A stretch of 64,000 nt of DNA, taken from Stictocephala bisonia. Lineage: Eukaryota > Arthropoda > Insecta > Hemiptera > Membracidae. The notes under the pieces were generated by a model. That model had not been told where the DNA came from, searched no databases, and saw only the letters and a list, made by a program, of their open reading frames with translations. The position numbers and the translations under genes are program-made. Below, piece after piece: positions 9,750 to 20,650 of the stretch (within the stretch, counting starts at the first letter, position 1; each line of letters begins with the position of its first letter). The stretch is taken from assembly GCA_035578905.1 (NCBI GenBank), contig JAQJVL010000537.1:393001-457000 (forward strand). Reading direction: 5' to 3'.

Positions 9750-11225
9750 CAGGGTGAGTCACTACCAACTACGGTAACTTCACCAGTGGGTTCCACTGAC
9801 AAAAAGGAACAAAAAAATTCATATAAACCATCGTCCGATTCTCAACCTTTTGGCTGTAATGGCGCATTTTATGATTTTCTTAAATTACACGCCTTGTTAC
9901 TGTTAGTTTGACGGTAAAACCAAACCAATTTTATTTATGACATAGAAAGTAATACTATTTGGAAGAGTATTAAATTCCCTACAAATTAAACATAGCACTC
10001 AAATAACAAGCCCTTATACAACGTTTTGTAATAACTGTAAAGTTGAAAATGTTTTATTCAGACTTTCTCCTTTAAACTTTAAGGTTCAATTAAAGCAGTT
10101 AAATTGTTTCCATTCTTAGGTTCAATTACTGAAAAAACTGTCTTATTTGTATATATTTGAAATTATGTATAAATATTTAAGGATCATACATGAAAAAATG
10201 TTTAAATGTCATAAAAATATTGATAAGGACACATTATGGTTCATCATATTGGTTATAAACACCAAACTAATTACTGTGTATCTGTAATTTCTGTACTAGC
10301 TGAATCTGTTGACTAAATCAGCTGATTCCAAAATTTTAATAGTTATAATCAGCTAATTTTTTTAACTTAAAAATACAACTTCTTACTAAAGGTCTGTGCA
10401 TTCGGAAGCCTTCTATGCAGATGCAGATAATGGCGACAGTTTTCGTGATGGCTTTCCGATGGGTTATAGTCACAGAATCGATAAACCACAATAATGTCAA
10501 CATATGATTCATTGGTAAACACCATAACCATTAAAAAAACAATAATCTAGCATTTACGGTATTAGTTATGTGTTACTTGTAGTGAGCAATTGAAAAGGAT
10601 ATAAAAACAGTTTTGTAATTCGATAATAAACAAATCAGCTAATTATAATTATTTAATTCCCAATCAGCTGATTTAGTCAACAGATTCAGCCGGTACAGAA
10701 ATTATAGTTTGAAGTTTTTTAACCAATATGATGAACCATAGAGTTGTGTCTTTTAATAGTTTTATGAAATTTCAAAATTTTTTTCATATATGACCCCTAT
10801 ATTTATTCATCATTTAAAAGATAAACAAATAAGAAAGTTTTTTCAGTAATTGAACGTAAGAATAGAAACAATATAACTGCTTTATTGGGCCTTTAAAGTT
10901 TAAAGTAGAAAGTCTGAATAAAACATTTTCAACTTTACAGTTATTACAAAACGTTAAATAAGGGATTGTTTTTTGAGTACTGTTTAATTTGTAGGGAATT
11001 TAATACTCTTTCAAATGGTATTACTTTCCATGACACAAATAAAATTCGTTTGGTTTTACCTTCAAACTAACAGTAACAAGTCGTGTAATTTAAGAAAAAT
11101 CACAAACTGCGCCATTATAGCCAAACGGTTGAGAATCGGACGATGGTTTATACGAACTTTTATGTTCCTTTTTATCAGAGGAACCAACTGGTGAAGTTAA
11201 CGTAGTTATTAGTGACTCACTTGCA
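9750..11225. mobile_element. Foldback (long inverted repeat) element with TA flanks
   Basis: The left arm (9750 to about 10365) and right arm (about 10628-11225) are complementary over roughly 600 bp, for example CAGCTGATTTAGTCAACAG near 10666 against its reverse near 10305. TA is found at 9748-9749 and 11226-11227, and the left end is CAGGGTGAGTC. This suggests a mariner-type non-autonomous element. The spacer of about 260 bp has no recognisable coding sequence. Confidence 0.85.
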
Positions 11226-11227
11226 TA

Positions 11228-11667
11228 CAAGCGCAATCGAACGATTAGATGATTAGTTACTGATGTGTAGTATCACAAAAAATGATAAAATAATTTAATC
11301 ATTATTTAATATATCTTATGATAAGTTATTACAGTATTTATTTATGTAACGTAAAATCTTTAATACGGTCTCTACTCTTAAATTTTGTAGCCTAATAAGT
11401 GATATATGTTTAAAAAAATTCATGGAATAGATAATAAACTAGTAAAATATTCTAGTCATTAAAATTATAGCTTATTTAAACTGAGTTACTAATAATTCTG
11501 AATGTGGCATCTATATGTTTATGAATTCAATAGTTTGGTACATATGAAATATGAGGTTTCACAGATTTGTATGATTTTTGAAACAAGTTACTATTAAAAA
11601 AACACGAACACAGATCCATAGAAATTATTCTGTAGTAGTATCGAGTTAAAAAAAGTTTAGTAAGAAA
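11228..11667. other. Unassigned AT-rich DNA
   Basis: I see no gene, repeat family or structured element in this stretch. It is absent between the matching flanks of copy C. Confidence 0.5.
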
Positions 11668-11993
11668 TTTTTTTTATTTATTGTTGTTTTTATTTTATTT
11701 ATTCTTATGACGCCGATCGTCAAAATATGGGCGAATATGGATTTCGAATGAGTGTGAAGATTGTAGATGAGTGATCGTAGTCATTGTTACTATTTGAGTT
11801 CGACTTAGCTCAGAAAGGACTATTTATTAAGCCCAATAGCCAGGGCAAATATGGGACCTACAGCTTTACGTGGAATCCGAAACACATAGTGTCTGATTTT
11901 CAGCTAATTGTCAAGACTGACACTCAGTTCATTTCCCTACACAAAATCCGAATCTTGACTACTATCAACAATCTTGACACCCCAGACTTACAT
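11668..11993 (-). mobile_element. SINE, minus orientation, variant body
   Basis: Read on the minus strand, the element ends GACGATCGGCGTCATAAG followed by an A/T-rich AATAAATAAAA-type tail (plus 11668-11708). The body shares AACTGAGTGTCAG, TTCGGATTCCACGTAAAGC and TGTAGGTCCC with copies at 50085, 52740 and 58685, while its last third matches the tail of the SINE at 43081. It is therefore one of several body types joined to a common 3' end. A 70-residue open frame (11784-11996) overlaps it and is not a gene. Confidence 0.75.
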
Positions 11994-12049
11994 TAAAAAC
12001 GATGTATTACATTATGGGGTTTGTTCAAATGAACACTAATATGACATAG

Positions 12050-12830
12050 AATTACTCATACGGTGAAAAGAACTGAGATATTCAACAAAAATGTGGGTTA
12101 AGTTAGGTTAAGGTTTAGTATATGTTGACGGTAAAGAGGTAACTTCTAAGATACCTTCCTCGTTCTATTCCAAGTAAGAAGCACAACTTTCTTTTCCAAG
12201 TATGAGTTCCCATGATGAAGAACGCACACGATTTGAATAGCTAGTTTAAGAACAAACAGGATTTGAAAACCTATCGTCTATGTCATTATCAGAGCAGTTA
12301 ATTCCCTGATAACATTCTTTCATTTTATTATAATATTCGCCTTGTTTTTCTTCTCAAGTTTTCTAATTGGGAGGCGGCTTAGAGCTTTCGTTACAAGATA
12401 AAGACGGCTAATCATTGATTGGTGAACAGTGTTCACCAGATTCAGCTGCTTGTGACACGTTTTCCCCATTTAATCTTCTTCAGCAAACTCCGAATAGTTT
12501 GAGCTAGAGGTGGGCCGGTTTGGTGTATCCTTATCATCCATGAACTGAAGAAACATCGGTCCCGACTATGGGGGTTTCTGTCATTTGTGGCCACTCCAGA
12601 CTTCTTCCCAATCTGGAAGAATTCCAGAATTCTTCTTCTTCCTTTGATATTTGGATAGAACACTTCATAACTTCTGCTCAACAAGAAATATACAACCCAT
12701 ATCTGAAACAATTTCCATTAATGCTTAATTGCGTTTTTATTTCTTTTGATAACGTTTTTCATTGGGATTACACAGTTGAGGATGTAGTTCGTATGCTTTA
12801 ATTCACAATTGTTACAATGTTCGACGAACA
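12050..12830 (+). repeat. ABC repeat copy A, block 3
   Basis: It aligns with 43345-44090 in copy C through GTATATGTTGACGGTAAAGA, GATGAAGAACGCACACGATT, TTCCCCATTTAATCTTCTTC and TTTCTGTCATTTGTGGCCAC. Open frames of 77-89 residues occur on both strands here and a 77-residue frame occurs in C. The translations drift with indels between copies, so I do not call them genes. Confidence 0.75.
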
Positions 12831-14157
12831 TCACTGATTTCCAGTGAACACTGTTCGATGAACACGTTCGGTTGGTGGAGACTTGGCTTAAGAATCGGAA
12901 ACTGCATAATATAGAAACACAAGTAATGAAAAATGAGTTTATATGTACAGAACATAATATCCGTTACCAAGCGGCGTATTATCTTGAGAACTTTTTTAAT
13001 GAAGAAGAACAATAGGTTGTCCTAAGAAAAGATATAAAAGCAAAATTTTAACCACTGAAATAACGTTGAACAAACATAAAAATCGGGAGTAACTTACTAC
13101 AGGTAGAGCACACTTGAAAACATAGTAAATAAACAAGAATTAACTCAACAGAATCTAAGACAGAGAACATCTTTCAGAAGCCATATTTGTGGAATAATGT
13201 ACTTTTTTAAAAGGGCTCTTTAGCCATTCTAAAGAGTACAATTATATAGACTAATTACTTAAAATATCACAACAGTTTATTTTTGAGAAAAAATTGTAGA
13301 ATTTAATGTAACAAAAGGAAGAAGAAGGATCATAAAAAGTTCGAAGCCTTGCTAATAATAAGTCAGAATTAATTAAACACCTTATTGCATTTTATTTAAT
13401 TTATGCATAAATATTTTAATGTATGTTTGGTTTTAATTATATCCGTCTTTTTGTTGTTAACTATAAAAGAACGGTGCCAAAACGTAGCATTTCCACAGGA
13501 GTTATTGTTTGTCCACCAATGATTTAGCTTGCTTCTGTCAATATATATGTTCACTGTTTAGTGACGATGTTGGTAATCAGCTCCACCACCATCCAATGAG
13601 CAATCAAGAGGAGAATTTGTGGCAAGACTTTAGATATTACCAAACTACGTTTAATTAAATGTTTTGATGTAATGATAATATAGCAAAGCCATTAACTAAA
13701 AATGTTAGCACATTTAATTCGTCAAGTTATATTCATCTGTCACTAAACAACAGTCGATTGATAAATATACAATTGTATGCCTAATAACTTGGATTGCCAT
13801 CAAACTTTACAGCATTGACGAAGTCATAATTACAGCTATACGTATATTACCAAGTCATTCTGTTTATAATTTAACCTAACATAAAATAAATTCATAATAT
13901 ATTAAACTATTAATTAGGGTTAGCAAAATATCTTTCAAATATTGGTAAATGTGAGAAAGTAACTTTTCACAATGTTTATCTTTTGGTTCGGTTACCCTTC
14001 AGGTTACCCAGGGGAAAGGGGCCTCAGTACATTTCCACTAAGCACCTCTGTTATGTGGGGTAAGCATGAGCTAACAGATGAAAGTTAATGTATTATACTT
14101 AGAATTCAATTAAATCAAAATTGAAAAGTTCGTCAATTGAATAAAATGGGTTTCTGA
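12831..14157. other. Unassigned AT-rich DNA
   Basis: Nothing could be assigned here except the probable 3' untranslated tail of the minus-strand LINE (about 13970-14157), with CCCTGGGTAACCTGAAGG-type sequence on the minus strand. Confidence 0.45.
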
Positions 14158-14530
14158 TTAGCCAGCAATACAAATTTTTAATAAACCTTTGTGTTGATAT
14201 TTTTTAACTAAAGGGACAAGTTTATTATATATTTTAATGCTTATTACAGTGTGGCTGGATAAGCTCTTATTCAGTCTGTGGAAACCAATCACAGCCCTGT
14301 TATTGTTACGGATTTCGTATTTACAAGCTTCACTGAAATGTAAAATCTCTGGATGATTTAAAATGTATTTCATTATGTCATAAAAGTATAAATTCACCTT
14401 CTGAATCTCAGTGTTTATGAAAAGAGGCTTACATTGCTCTAAACTATTTGATTTTGTTATGATTCGCATTACCTTTTTTTGAAGGATGAGGATTTCATTA
14501 GTTCTGCTACAACTACCCTAAAGAATGAGT
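14158..14530 (-). pseudogene. LINE ORF2 C-terminal fragment
   Basis: The minus strand reads GSCSRTNEILILQKKVMRII, then TKSNSLEQCKPLFI, KYILNHPEILHF and VVISIK/YNKLVPLVKKYQHKG-like blocks before a stop at 14158. The segment W/G-S-(x)-N-I-LQKKV-R-I-I followed by C-K-P-LF is typical of the region after the thumb in Jockey/CR1-type ORF2 proteins. The fragment is 5'-truncated, as is usual for LINE copies. The last 103 residues are open without interruption, so it is probably younger than the fragment at 6660-7540. Confidence 0.7.
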
Positions 14531-14734
14531 CCGTTATACAAAAGTAAAAAATTAATAATCTGCTAAATATACGCCCTTACCAATATGGCAGAAGATTCAA
14601 CTAAAAACTACAAATTTGTTTACAAAATGAGCAGGCAAAGCCTTTATTCGTCGTAGCTAAGCCCATAACTAGACCTACATGATCAGAACGTAGTCTCTCG
14701 TGTCTCGTTTCGTTGCACTATTACCATAGATTAT

Positions 14735-14815
14735 TATATTTAGATTACCTATATTTAGATTACCTATATTTAGATTACCTATATTTAGATTACCTATATT
14801 TAGATTACCTATGTT
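14735..14815 (+). repeat. 15-bp minisatellite, 5-6 units
   Basis: TATATTTAGATTACC repeats head to tail with almost no divergence. It reads as YLDYL repeats by chance. Confidence 0.93.
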
Positions 14816-14819
14816 TAGA

Positions 14820-15529
14820 AGGCGTTCGTTTAGTATTTAAGCATTCTTTTAACAATTCAACAATACATTTTTGTTACATCTTAACTTCATGGCCAATTCA
14901 TATTGTAACCATTCCTGCAGGCTTTACCTTATAAAAGAGTTTCAACTTTGAACAGGCATAGAATACATAATTAACCTTTGTACCGTTTTTAGCTGAATCT
15001 CCTGTAATATTATTACGGAAAAGTTTTACAGTATTTATTATTTATTTATTTTTTGAATTATTTTTTACTTTTGTTTGGGAATTAAAATAAGTGATTTCGA
15101 AACAATTTCACGATAAATCCTGTATGCTGCAATCGATTATTTAAATTGATCATCAAGTTCATAATGTAACGTGATCAAGCTACCAATTAACGTATTTTTT
15201 TGAATACTTATTACTATAAACCAAACCAAGGACATGTAACATCTACCTATATTAGATACTAACACTGTAAATAATTTGTATAACATATTTGAAAAAAATA
15301 TTCCTATATCTTTAAAACAAATTTCAAAATTCTGTGATGGTGTAACTTTTTGTAAATTCAAAATTCAAAGTAACTTGTATGGTGTCAATTTTTATAATTT
15401 CCTGTAAATGTTCGACAATGTATAAATATTTTAGAACATTTTACTTTTTCCTAACGCTACGTTACTCCCTATGTACCATAATAAACTGCCTCTGTAGACA
15501 TACCATTAGCCTTAACAATGAAGGCTCAC
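14820..15529. other. Unassigned AT-rich DNA
   Basis: I see nothing that can be supported. A 74-residue minus-strand frame (15137-15361) has no recognisable motif. Confidence 0.4.
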
Positions 15530-15705
15530 ATACACAATGTTGTGTATACATTCTCTACACAACACCTCTTGACTACCATCCAACATGGATACACCAGACT
15601 TCTCTAGGAGTGTCTAAGTCAATGGAAACCATTAAGAGAACCAAGCATAGACAATATCGCCTACGATATCCTCATCAATTTACTCCCAAGTAGCTGGGTT
15701 ACTGC
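15530..15705 (-). mobile_element. SINE fragment, minus orientation
   Basis: The minus strand contains CTAGAGAAGTCTGGTGTATC and GGTAGTCAAGAGGTGTTGTG, matching the 5' body of the elements at 50085 and 52740 (TAGAGAAGTCTGGGGTATCC). The 3' half is missing. Its upstream part (ATCGTAGGCGATATTGTC) has no clear tRNA match. Confidence 0.6.
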
Positions 15706-15894
15706 ACTGCACCACTAGTGCCGACGCAATGAGTTTTTGAAAGTACAACAAGTAACAATTTGACATATAATGAGATTATTTTCTGTGTTAAATAGAAACA
15801 AAACTCCGCCAATGTTAATTAAGCCTCTAAATGTCTTAATTACATTGATAAACAATGTAATAGTTTTAACCTTTTAGCTTAAACTAATTAAATT

Positions 15895-16622
15895 GACAAA
15901 TAGTTACTTATTAAAATATCACTATGTGGAGATAAAATCACGTGACTTATAGTCAAAAATTTTTTATTTTTTCTTGAGTTTTTTTTTGTAAATTAATAAA
16001 ATAGAAGCTTTGAATATTTAGATAAAAATAAGGACATATTTTTATATGTCTAATGTATGTTTATATGTTTAATGTAAAAAAAATATTTTTACATTAAACA
16101 TAATGTTAAAATTTTATAGGGTTATTTATTATGGTGTTGGTTGTCAGTTGTTCTTGTTGAAGATGGTCTCGAGTCTTTTTATGTACGAGACTCCATAAGT
16201 TTCATTTATCATATATTATGTTAATGCTACAATGTAATTAGGTTTGAACCTGTTTTGTGGCATTTGTTCATTAAATAATAATTATTATTATCATATGATT
16301 TATTGGAGAGTTTGATTTAACAATCTCCAACTGAAGAGTGACTTTTAAATTGTACATCCCTGATTATATTAAATCAATGGTTATTCTGCAAATATTGAAG
16401 ATTACATTTTCTTGGAAATATCAAATGATGGAAAATGTGTCAACCTAAACTTTCCCTTTAAGCCTCTCTTCTTCCTCCACCACAGCACAGATGTTTTATT
16501 TATTACTCTTTGCGTTTCTAGCTCAAGTTACTTTCTTGGATGCTTCACCTTTAGGATTTTTTGTTGATAAACTATATTTGTACATATCAACTAAATATTA
16601 TGGTTATTTAGTTTCGATAATG
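15895..16622 (+). repeat. ABC repeat copy A, block 4
   Basis: It aligns with copy B at 33060-33545 through ATCACTATGTGGAGATAA, ATCACGTGA, CAACCTAAACTTTCCC/TTTAAGCCTCTCT and ACATATCAACTAAATATTAT. The match ends at GATAAT, exactly where a gypsy integrase remnant begins in A. Copy C lacks this block. Confidence 0.75.
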
Positions 16623-17116
16623 GAGCTCAATTTACATCAAGTGTATTTCGAGACATTTTATCTGTAAATGGTATAATACACAAAACTACAGCACCATACC
16701 ACCCTTCATCCAATGGTCAGGTTGAGAGGTATTTTCAAAATGTTTAAAAATCCCTTACATCAATGGAAGAGAGGATGGAAAGCTGAACCTAAAACTTTAC
16801 AGACTACTAATGCAACTTAAACAATCTCCAAATTCAATTGGATCAAGTTCGTATGACTTAATGTATGGAAGGAAAATAAGGACACACTTAAGCCTACTGT
16901 TTCCCCAACACAATCAATTTATTGGGCACAAACGTACAGTGTGAAGAAGTTTTAAAAAGGGGTACAGAGTACAAGCTCGAGCCTACACAAATTCAAGGTG
17001 TAAATGGAAATTTGGCACCATTTTACAAAGAGAAAGTGCCTTGATTTACAAAAATTAAAATGGATTATGAATGTGTTTGGAGAAGACATGTTGACCAGTT
17101 GTTGAAGTGTGAGTAG
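16610..17116 (+). pseudogene. Ty3/gypsy-type integrase C-terminal remnant
   Basis: The translation begins SFDNGAQFTSSVFRDIL and continues TAPYHPSSNGQVERYFQN. These contain the second Asp (D-N-G) and the Glu (V-E-R) of the integrase D,D,E core. It then passes through frame breaks to LMYGRKI (like the usual LLFGRKLRT) and ends WRRHVDQLLK near 17110, a common integrase tail in insect gypsy elements. The enzyme inserts retroelement cDNA into the genome. No reverse transcriptase, protease or LTR is found nearby, so only an internal fragment survives. Stops occur shortly after the Glu motif. Confidence 0.82.
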
Positions 17117-17402
17117 CCCCAACCAAATGATTCAGATGGGAGAATTGAGGTGTTTTAATTTATAATCTTTGTTACTTACTAATATTATTCATGTAAATAC
17201 AAATATCATCAGATTTTATGATTTAACAATCACTATTAAAATAATTCTATATTGAAACCACACTCATCTAAGGTTTTACTTAATTTTTCAAGTAATTAAT
17301 GTAGTAACACATTATATACTATTACAACTATAACTAGATTCTAGATAATTCAAATACACCACAAAAAACACGCTGTTTGTGAATGTGTCCTAAAACACTA
17401 TT

Positions 17403-17480
17403 AAGAGTTTCTAAGCCTGGAACGTACGCTCCAGTTAACTACCACCCGTTTTCCAAAGTATTTTCCTCAACTACTGGAGT
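17403..17480 (+). pseudogene. Tiny LINE reverse transcriptase remnant
   Basis: The translation VSKPGTYAPVNYHPFSKVFS resembles the N-terminal motif of LINE reverse transcriptases (P-x-x-Y-R-P-I-S). It is only about 26 codons long, so it remains tentative. Confidence 0.35.
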
Positions 17481-18170
17481 TTCCAGTCGACATGTCAGGT
17501 TTTATATAATGTGAAATGTTTGTTTTTAGTCTAAATAATGAATGATAGCACTTGGATGTTTTTTTAGTGTAAGAGAAATAAAGCTTTGTTAAAAAATAGT
17601 TCTTCATGAGTATGCCTTCCCCTATCTACTGTTTTATAAAGTAACATTTTAGCATTTGTTGTCAGATTAAACGTAAATGTTTTAATTACAATGGCTATTA
17701 AAACATGATTCTAAAAAGTAGATGTTTTTATTTCATATATATTCAAATCACCTTGCAGAATGGTACCTTTTTGAGTGTTATTAATATGTACCATTTCAGT
17801 ATATTCCCCACTTGATTTCGTATTGCCGTAATGTGGTATGTCTATTTTTTTTTTTTTCAGTAACTCCTAGTAGTGCAGAATTGTAATTTTCTATTTCTTT
17901 ACAAAAATGTATAAATTTTACAATTTATAATCAAGTCCAAGCATGCAATTACAAATTGCCTGCTGGGTTATTGAAAAAAAAAACACAAATAAACCTTTTC
18001 AATTATACTCTAGTTAGAACGTTACATTTTCGTGTAAGCTGATTCATAGTATTTTGGTGATTTCAAGTGATTATAAAACTCTATACCATCTTCTTATAAA
18101 CATTATAAGTGTTGGATATCTAAAGAAAGTATCTTACCAATTTAAAGTAAATGTTATGGAAGATGTCTTT
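17481..18170. other. Unassigned AT-rich DNA
   Basis: I see no supportable feature. Homopolymer T and A runs occur near 17850 and 17975. Confidence 0.4.
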
Positions 18171-18174
18171 ACCT

Positions 18175-18850
18175 GTAGCCACTGTAGGTGTACGGGTGGA
18201 CGCGTGGGTCAATACTACTGTAGGTGTTTGGGTGGGCAGGTGGGTCAATACCACTGTAGGTGTATTAGTGGGCGGGGGTCAATACCACTGTAGGTGTATG
18301 AGTGGGCGGGTGGGTCAATAACACTGTAGGTGTATTAGTAGGTGGGTGGGTCAGTACCACTGTAGGTGTATTGGTGGACGGGTGGGTTAATACCACTGTA
18401 GGTGTATGAGTGGGCGAGTGGGTCAATAACACTGTAGGTGTATTAGTAGGTGGGTGGGTCAGTACCACTGTAGGTGTATTGGTGGACGGGTGGGTCAATA
18501 CCACTGTAGGTGTATGAGCAGGCGGGTGGGTCAATAACACTGTAGGTGTATTAGTAGGCGGGTGGGTCAGTACCACTGTAGGTGTATTGGTGGCCGGGTG
18601 GGTCAATACCACAGTAGGTGTATGAGCGGGTGGGTGGGTCAATAACACTGTAGGTGTATTAGTAGGCGGGTGGGTCAGTACCACTGTAGGTGTATTAGTG
18701 GGCGGGGGTCAATACCACTGTAGGTGTATGAGCGGGCGGGTGGGTCAATAACAATGTAGGTGTATTAGTAGGCGGGTGGGTCAGTACCACTGTAGGTTTA
18801 TTGGTAGACGGGTGGGTCAATACCACTGTAGGTGTATTAGTGGGTGGGTG
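18175..18850 (+). repeat. 36-bp minisatellite variant array, 108-bp higher-order repeat, about 19 units
   Basis: Units contain CACTGTAGGTGTATTAGTGG or GTATGAGTGGGCGGGTGGG. The variant CAATAACA recurs at 18316, 18424, 18532, 18640 and 18746, so triplets of unit types repeat every 108 bp (once 106). This is true higher-order structure. GGT replaces CGT in the core, and most units have only three GGG runs. A 139-residue minus-strand frame rich in HPPTNTPTV comes from the periodicity. The array abuts a different 62-bp satellite. Confidence 0.93.
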
Positions 18851-19846
18851 AACACTTCACATCTTACATGGTTTCTTACAAAAAACAGTGTAGCTGTCGT
18901 ATATTGTTATGAACATTTCACATCTTACATGGTTTGTTATAAAAAGATAGTGTAGCTATGGTATATTGTCATGAGCACTTCACATGTTACATGGTTTGTT
19001 ACAAAAAGACAGTGTAGCTACGGTATATTGTCATGAACACTTCACATCTTACATGGTTTGTTATAAAAAGATAGTGTAGCTATGGTATATTGTCATGAGC
19101 ACTTCACATCTTACATGGTTTGTTATAAAAAGACAGTGTAGCTACGGTATATTGTCATGAACACTTCACATCTTACATGGTTTGTTACAAAAAGACAGTG
19201 TAGCTACGGTATATTGTCATGAGCACTTCACATCTTACATGGTTTGTTATAAAAAGATAGTTTAGCTATGGTATATTGTCATGAGCACTTCACATCTTAC
19301 ATGGTTTGTTATAAAAAGACAGTGTAGCTACGGTATATTGTCATGAACACTTCACATCTTACATGGTTTGTTATAAAAAGATAGTGTAGCTATGGTATAT
19401 TGTCATGAGAACTTCACATCTTACATGGTTTGTTATAAAAAGACAGTGTAGCTACGGTATATTGTCATGAACACTTCACATCTTACATGGTTTGTTACAA
19501 AAAGACAGTGTAGCTACGGTATATTGTTATGAGCACTTCACATCTTACATGGTTTGTTATAAAAAAATAGTGTAGCTATGGTATATTGTCATAAGCACTT
19601 CACATCTTACATTGTTTGTTACAAAAAGACAGTGTAGCTACGGTATATTGTCATGAACACTTCACATCTTACATGGTTTGTTACAAAAAGACAGTGTAGC
19701 TACGGTATATTGTTATGAGCACTTCACATCTTACATGGTTTGTTACAAAAAGACAGTGTAGCTACGGTATATTGTCATGAACACTTCACATCTTACATGG
19801 TTTGTTACAAAAAGACAGTGTAGCTACGGTATATTGTCATGAACAA
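18851..19846 (+). repeat. 62-bp satellite array, 16 units
   Basis: CACTTCACATCTTACATGG recurs every 62 bp. Two unit types differ at linked positions (GAAC or GAGC; ACAAAAAGACAG with CTACGG or ATAAAAAGATAG with CTATGG) and are interleaved without a simple fixed order. The array begins at the last base of the 36-bp array with no unique DNA between them. Confidence 0.93.
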
Positions 19847-19950
19847 ATTACTGTATCTCTTATGTGAATTGACAGTAATACAGCTTATGTAAAAACATGA
19901 TAAAGTAAAATATTCTTTATTAAGGCTTAACAATCCTTTTTGTAACGTAC

Positions 19951-20091
19951 CTCTTCCACATATTTATCGATATCAACGATTGAGTCGTCAAAAAATTCGC
20001 CCTGGTTCACATTTGTGCAACTAGGCCTTCATTGTTCAATATTTTTGCCATGGAGTGCAAGTGAAGCCCTCAAAGTACGTTTTTCGGCCAT
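19951..20091 (-). pseudogene. Candidate first exon with in-frame stop, ending at a splice donor
   Basis: The minus strand starts MAEKRTLRASLALHGKNIEQ, meets an in-frame TGA, and continues in the same frame as TNVNQGEFFDDSIVDIDKYV plus EE. It ends at AG|GTACGT, a strong 5' splice donor consensus. The 141 bp equal 47 codons. The stretch is less AT-rich than its surroundings. It may be a broken first exon, a transposase N-terminus, or two short exons. I do not recognise the family and cannot exclude chance. Confidence 0.28.
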
Positions 20092-20404
20092 TATAATAAC
20101 ATTGGGACAGGTTTAAATTCATTGAAAACAAACAGCTGTTTCAATGTAAATAAAGGTTTTTAAAAAAACGTTGACAGCTGTAGGAATATAAACAATGATG
20201 TTTATATTATTCAGGAGGTATCAGAATTTTTTAACATTAGAACGGGTAAGTTAGTATAGGCTAACTAAAACCATTGGTTGTTTGTAGTAATAAATATGTA
20301 ACAACACAGTTAAAGCGAATAAGATAAATTAGTAAATAAATGTTCTTATTATAGTTTTACTTGACGTAGTGTTTCTACTAATATGACTACTTAGTCATAT
20401 ACAT

Positions 20405-20650
20405 ATTAGTCAATAGCTCTGTACATGTATGTGTGGGTGGGTGGGTTAATACCACTCTACGTGTTTGGGTGGGCGGGTGGGTGATTAACTCTGTACGTGT
20501 ATGGGTGGGTGGGAGGGTCAATACCACTGTACGTGTTTGGGTGGGCGGGTGGGTGATTACCTCTGTACGTGTATGGGTGGGTGGGTGGGTCAATACTACT
20601 GTACGTGTATGGGTGGGCGGGTGGGTCATTACCACTGTATGTGTATGTGT
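20405..20650 (+). repeat. 36-bp G-rich minisatellite array, about 7 units
   Basis: Units alternate between TCTGTACGTGTATGGGTGGG and CACTGTACGTGTTTGGGTGG types, so the local period is two units (72 bp). Several units contain GGGTGGGTGGGTGGGT. Frames of 72-88 residues on both strands come from the repeat. Confidence 0.92.

Noticed and set aside
18265..18684. 139-residue Pro/Thr-rich minus-strand frame resembling a mucin
   Set aside because: It is a periodic artefact of the 36-bp array. There is no signal peptide and both strands show similar frames.
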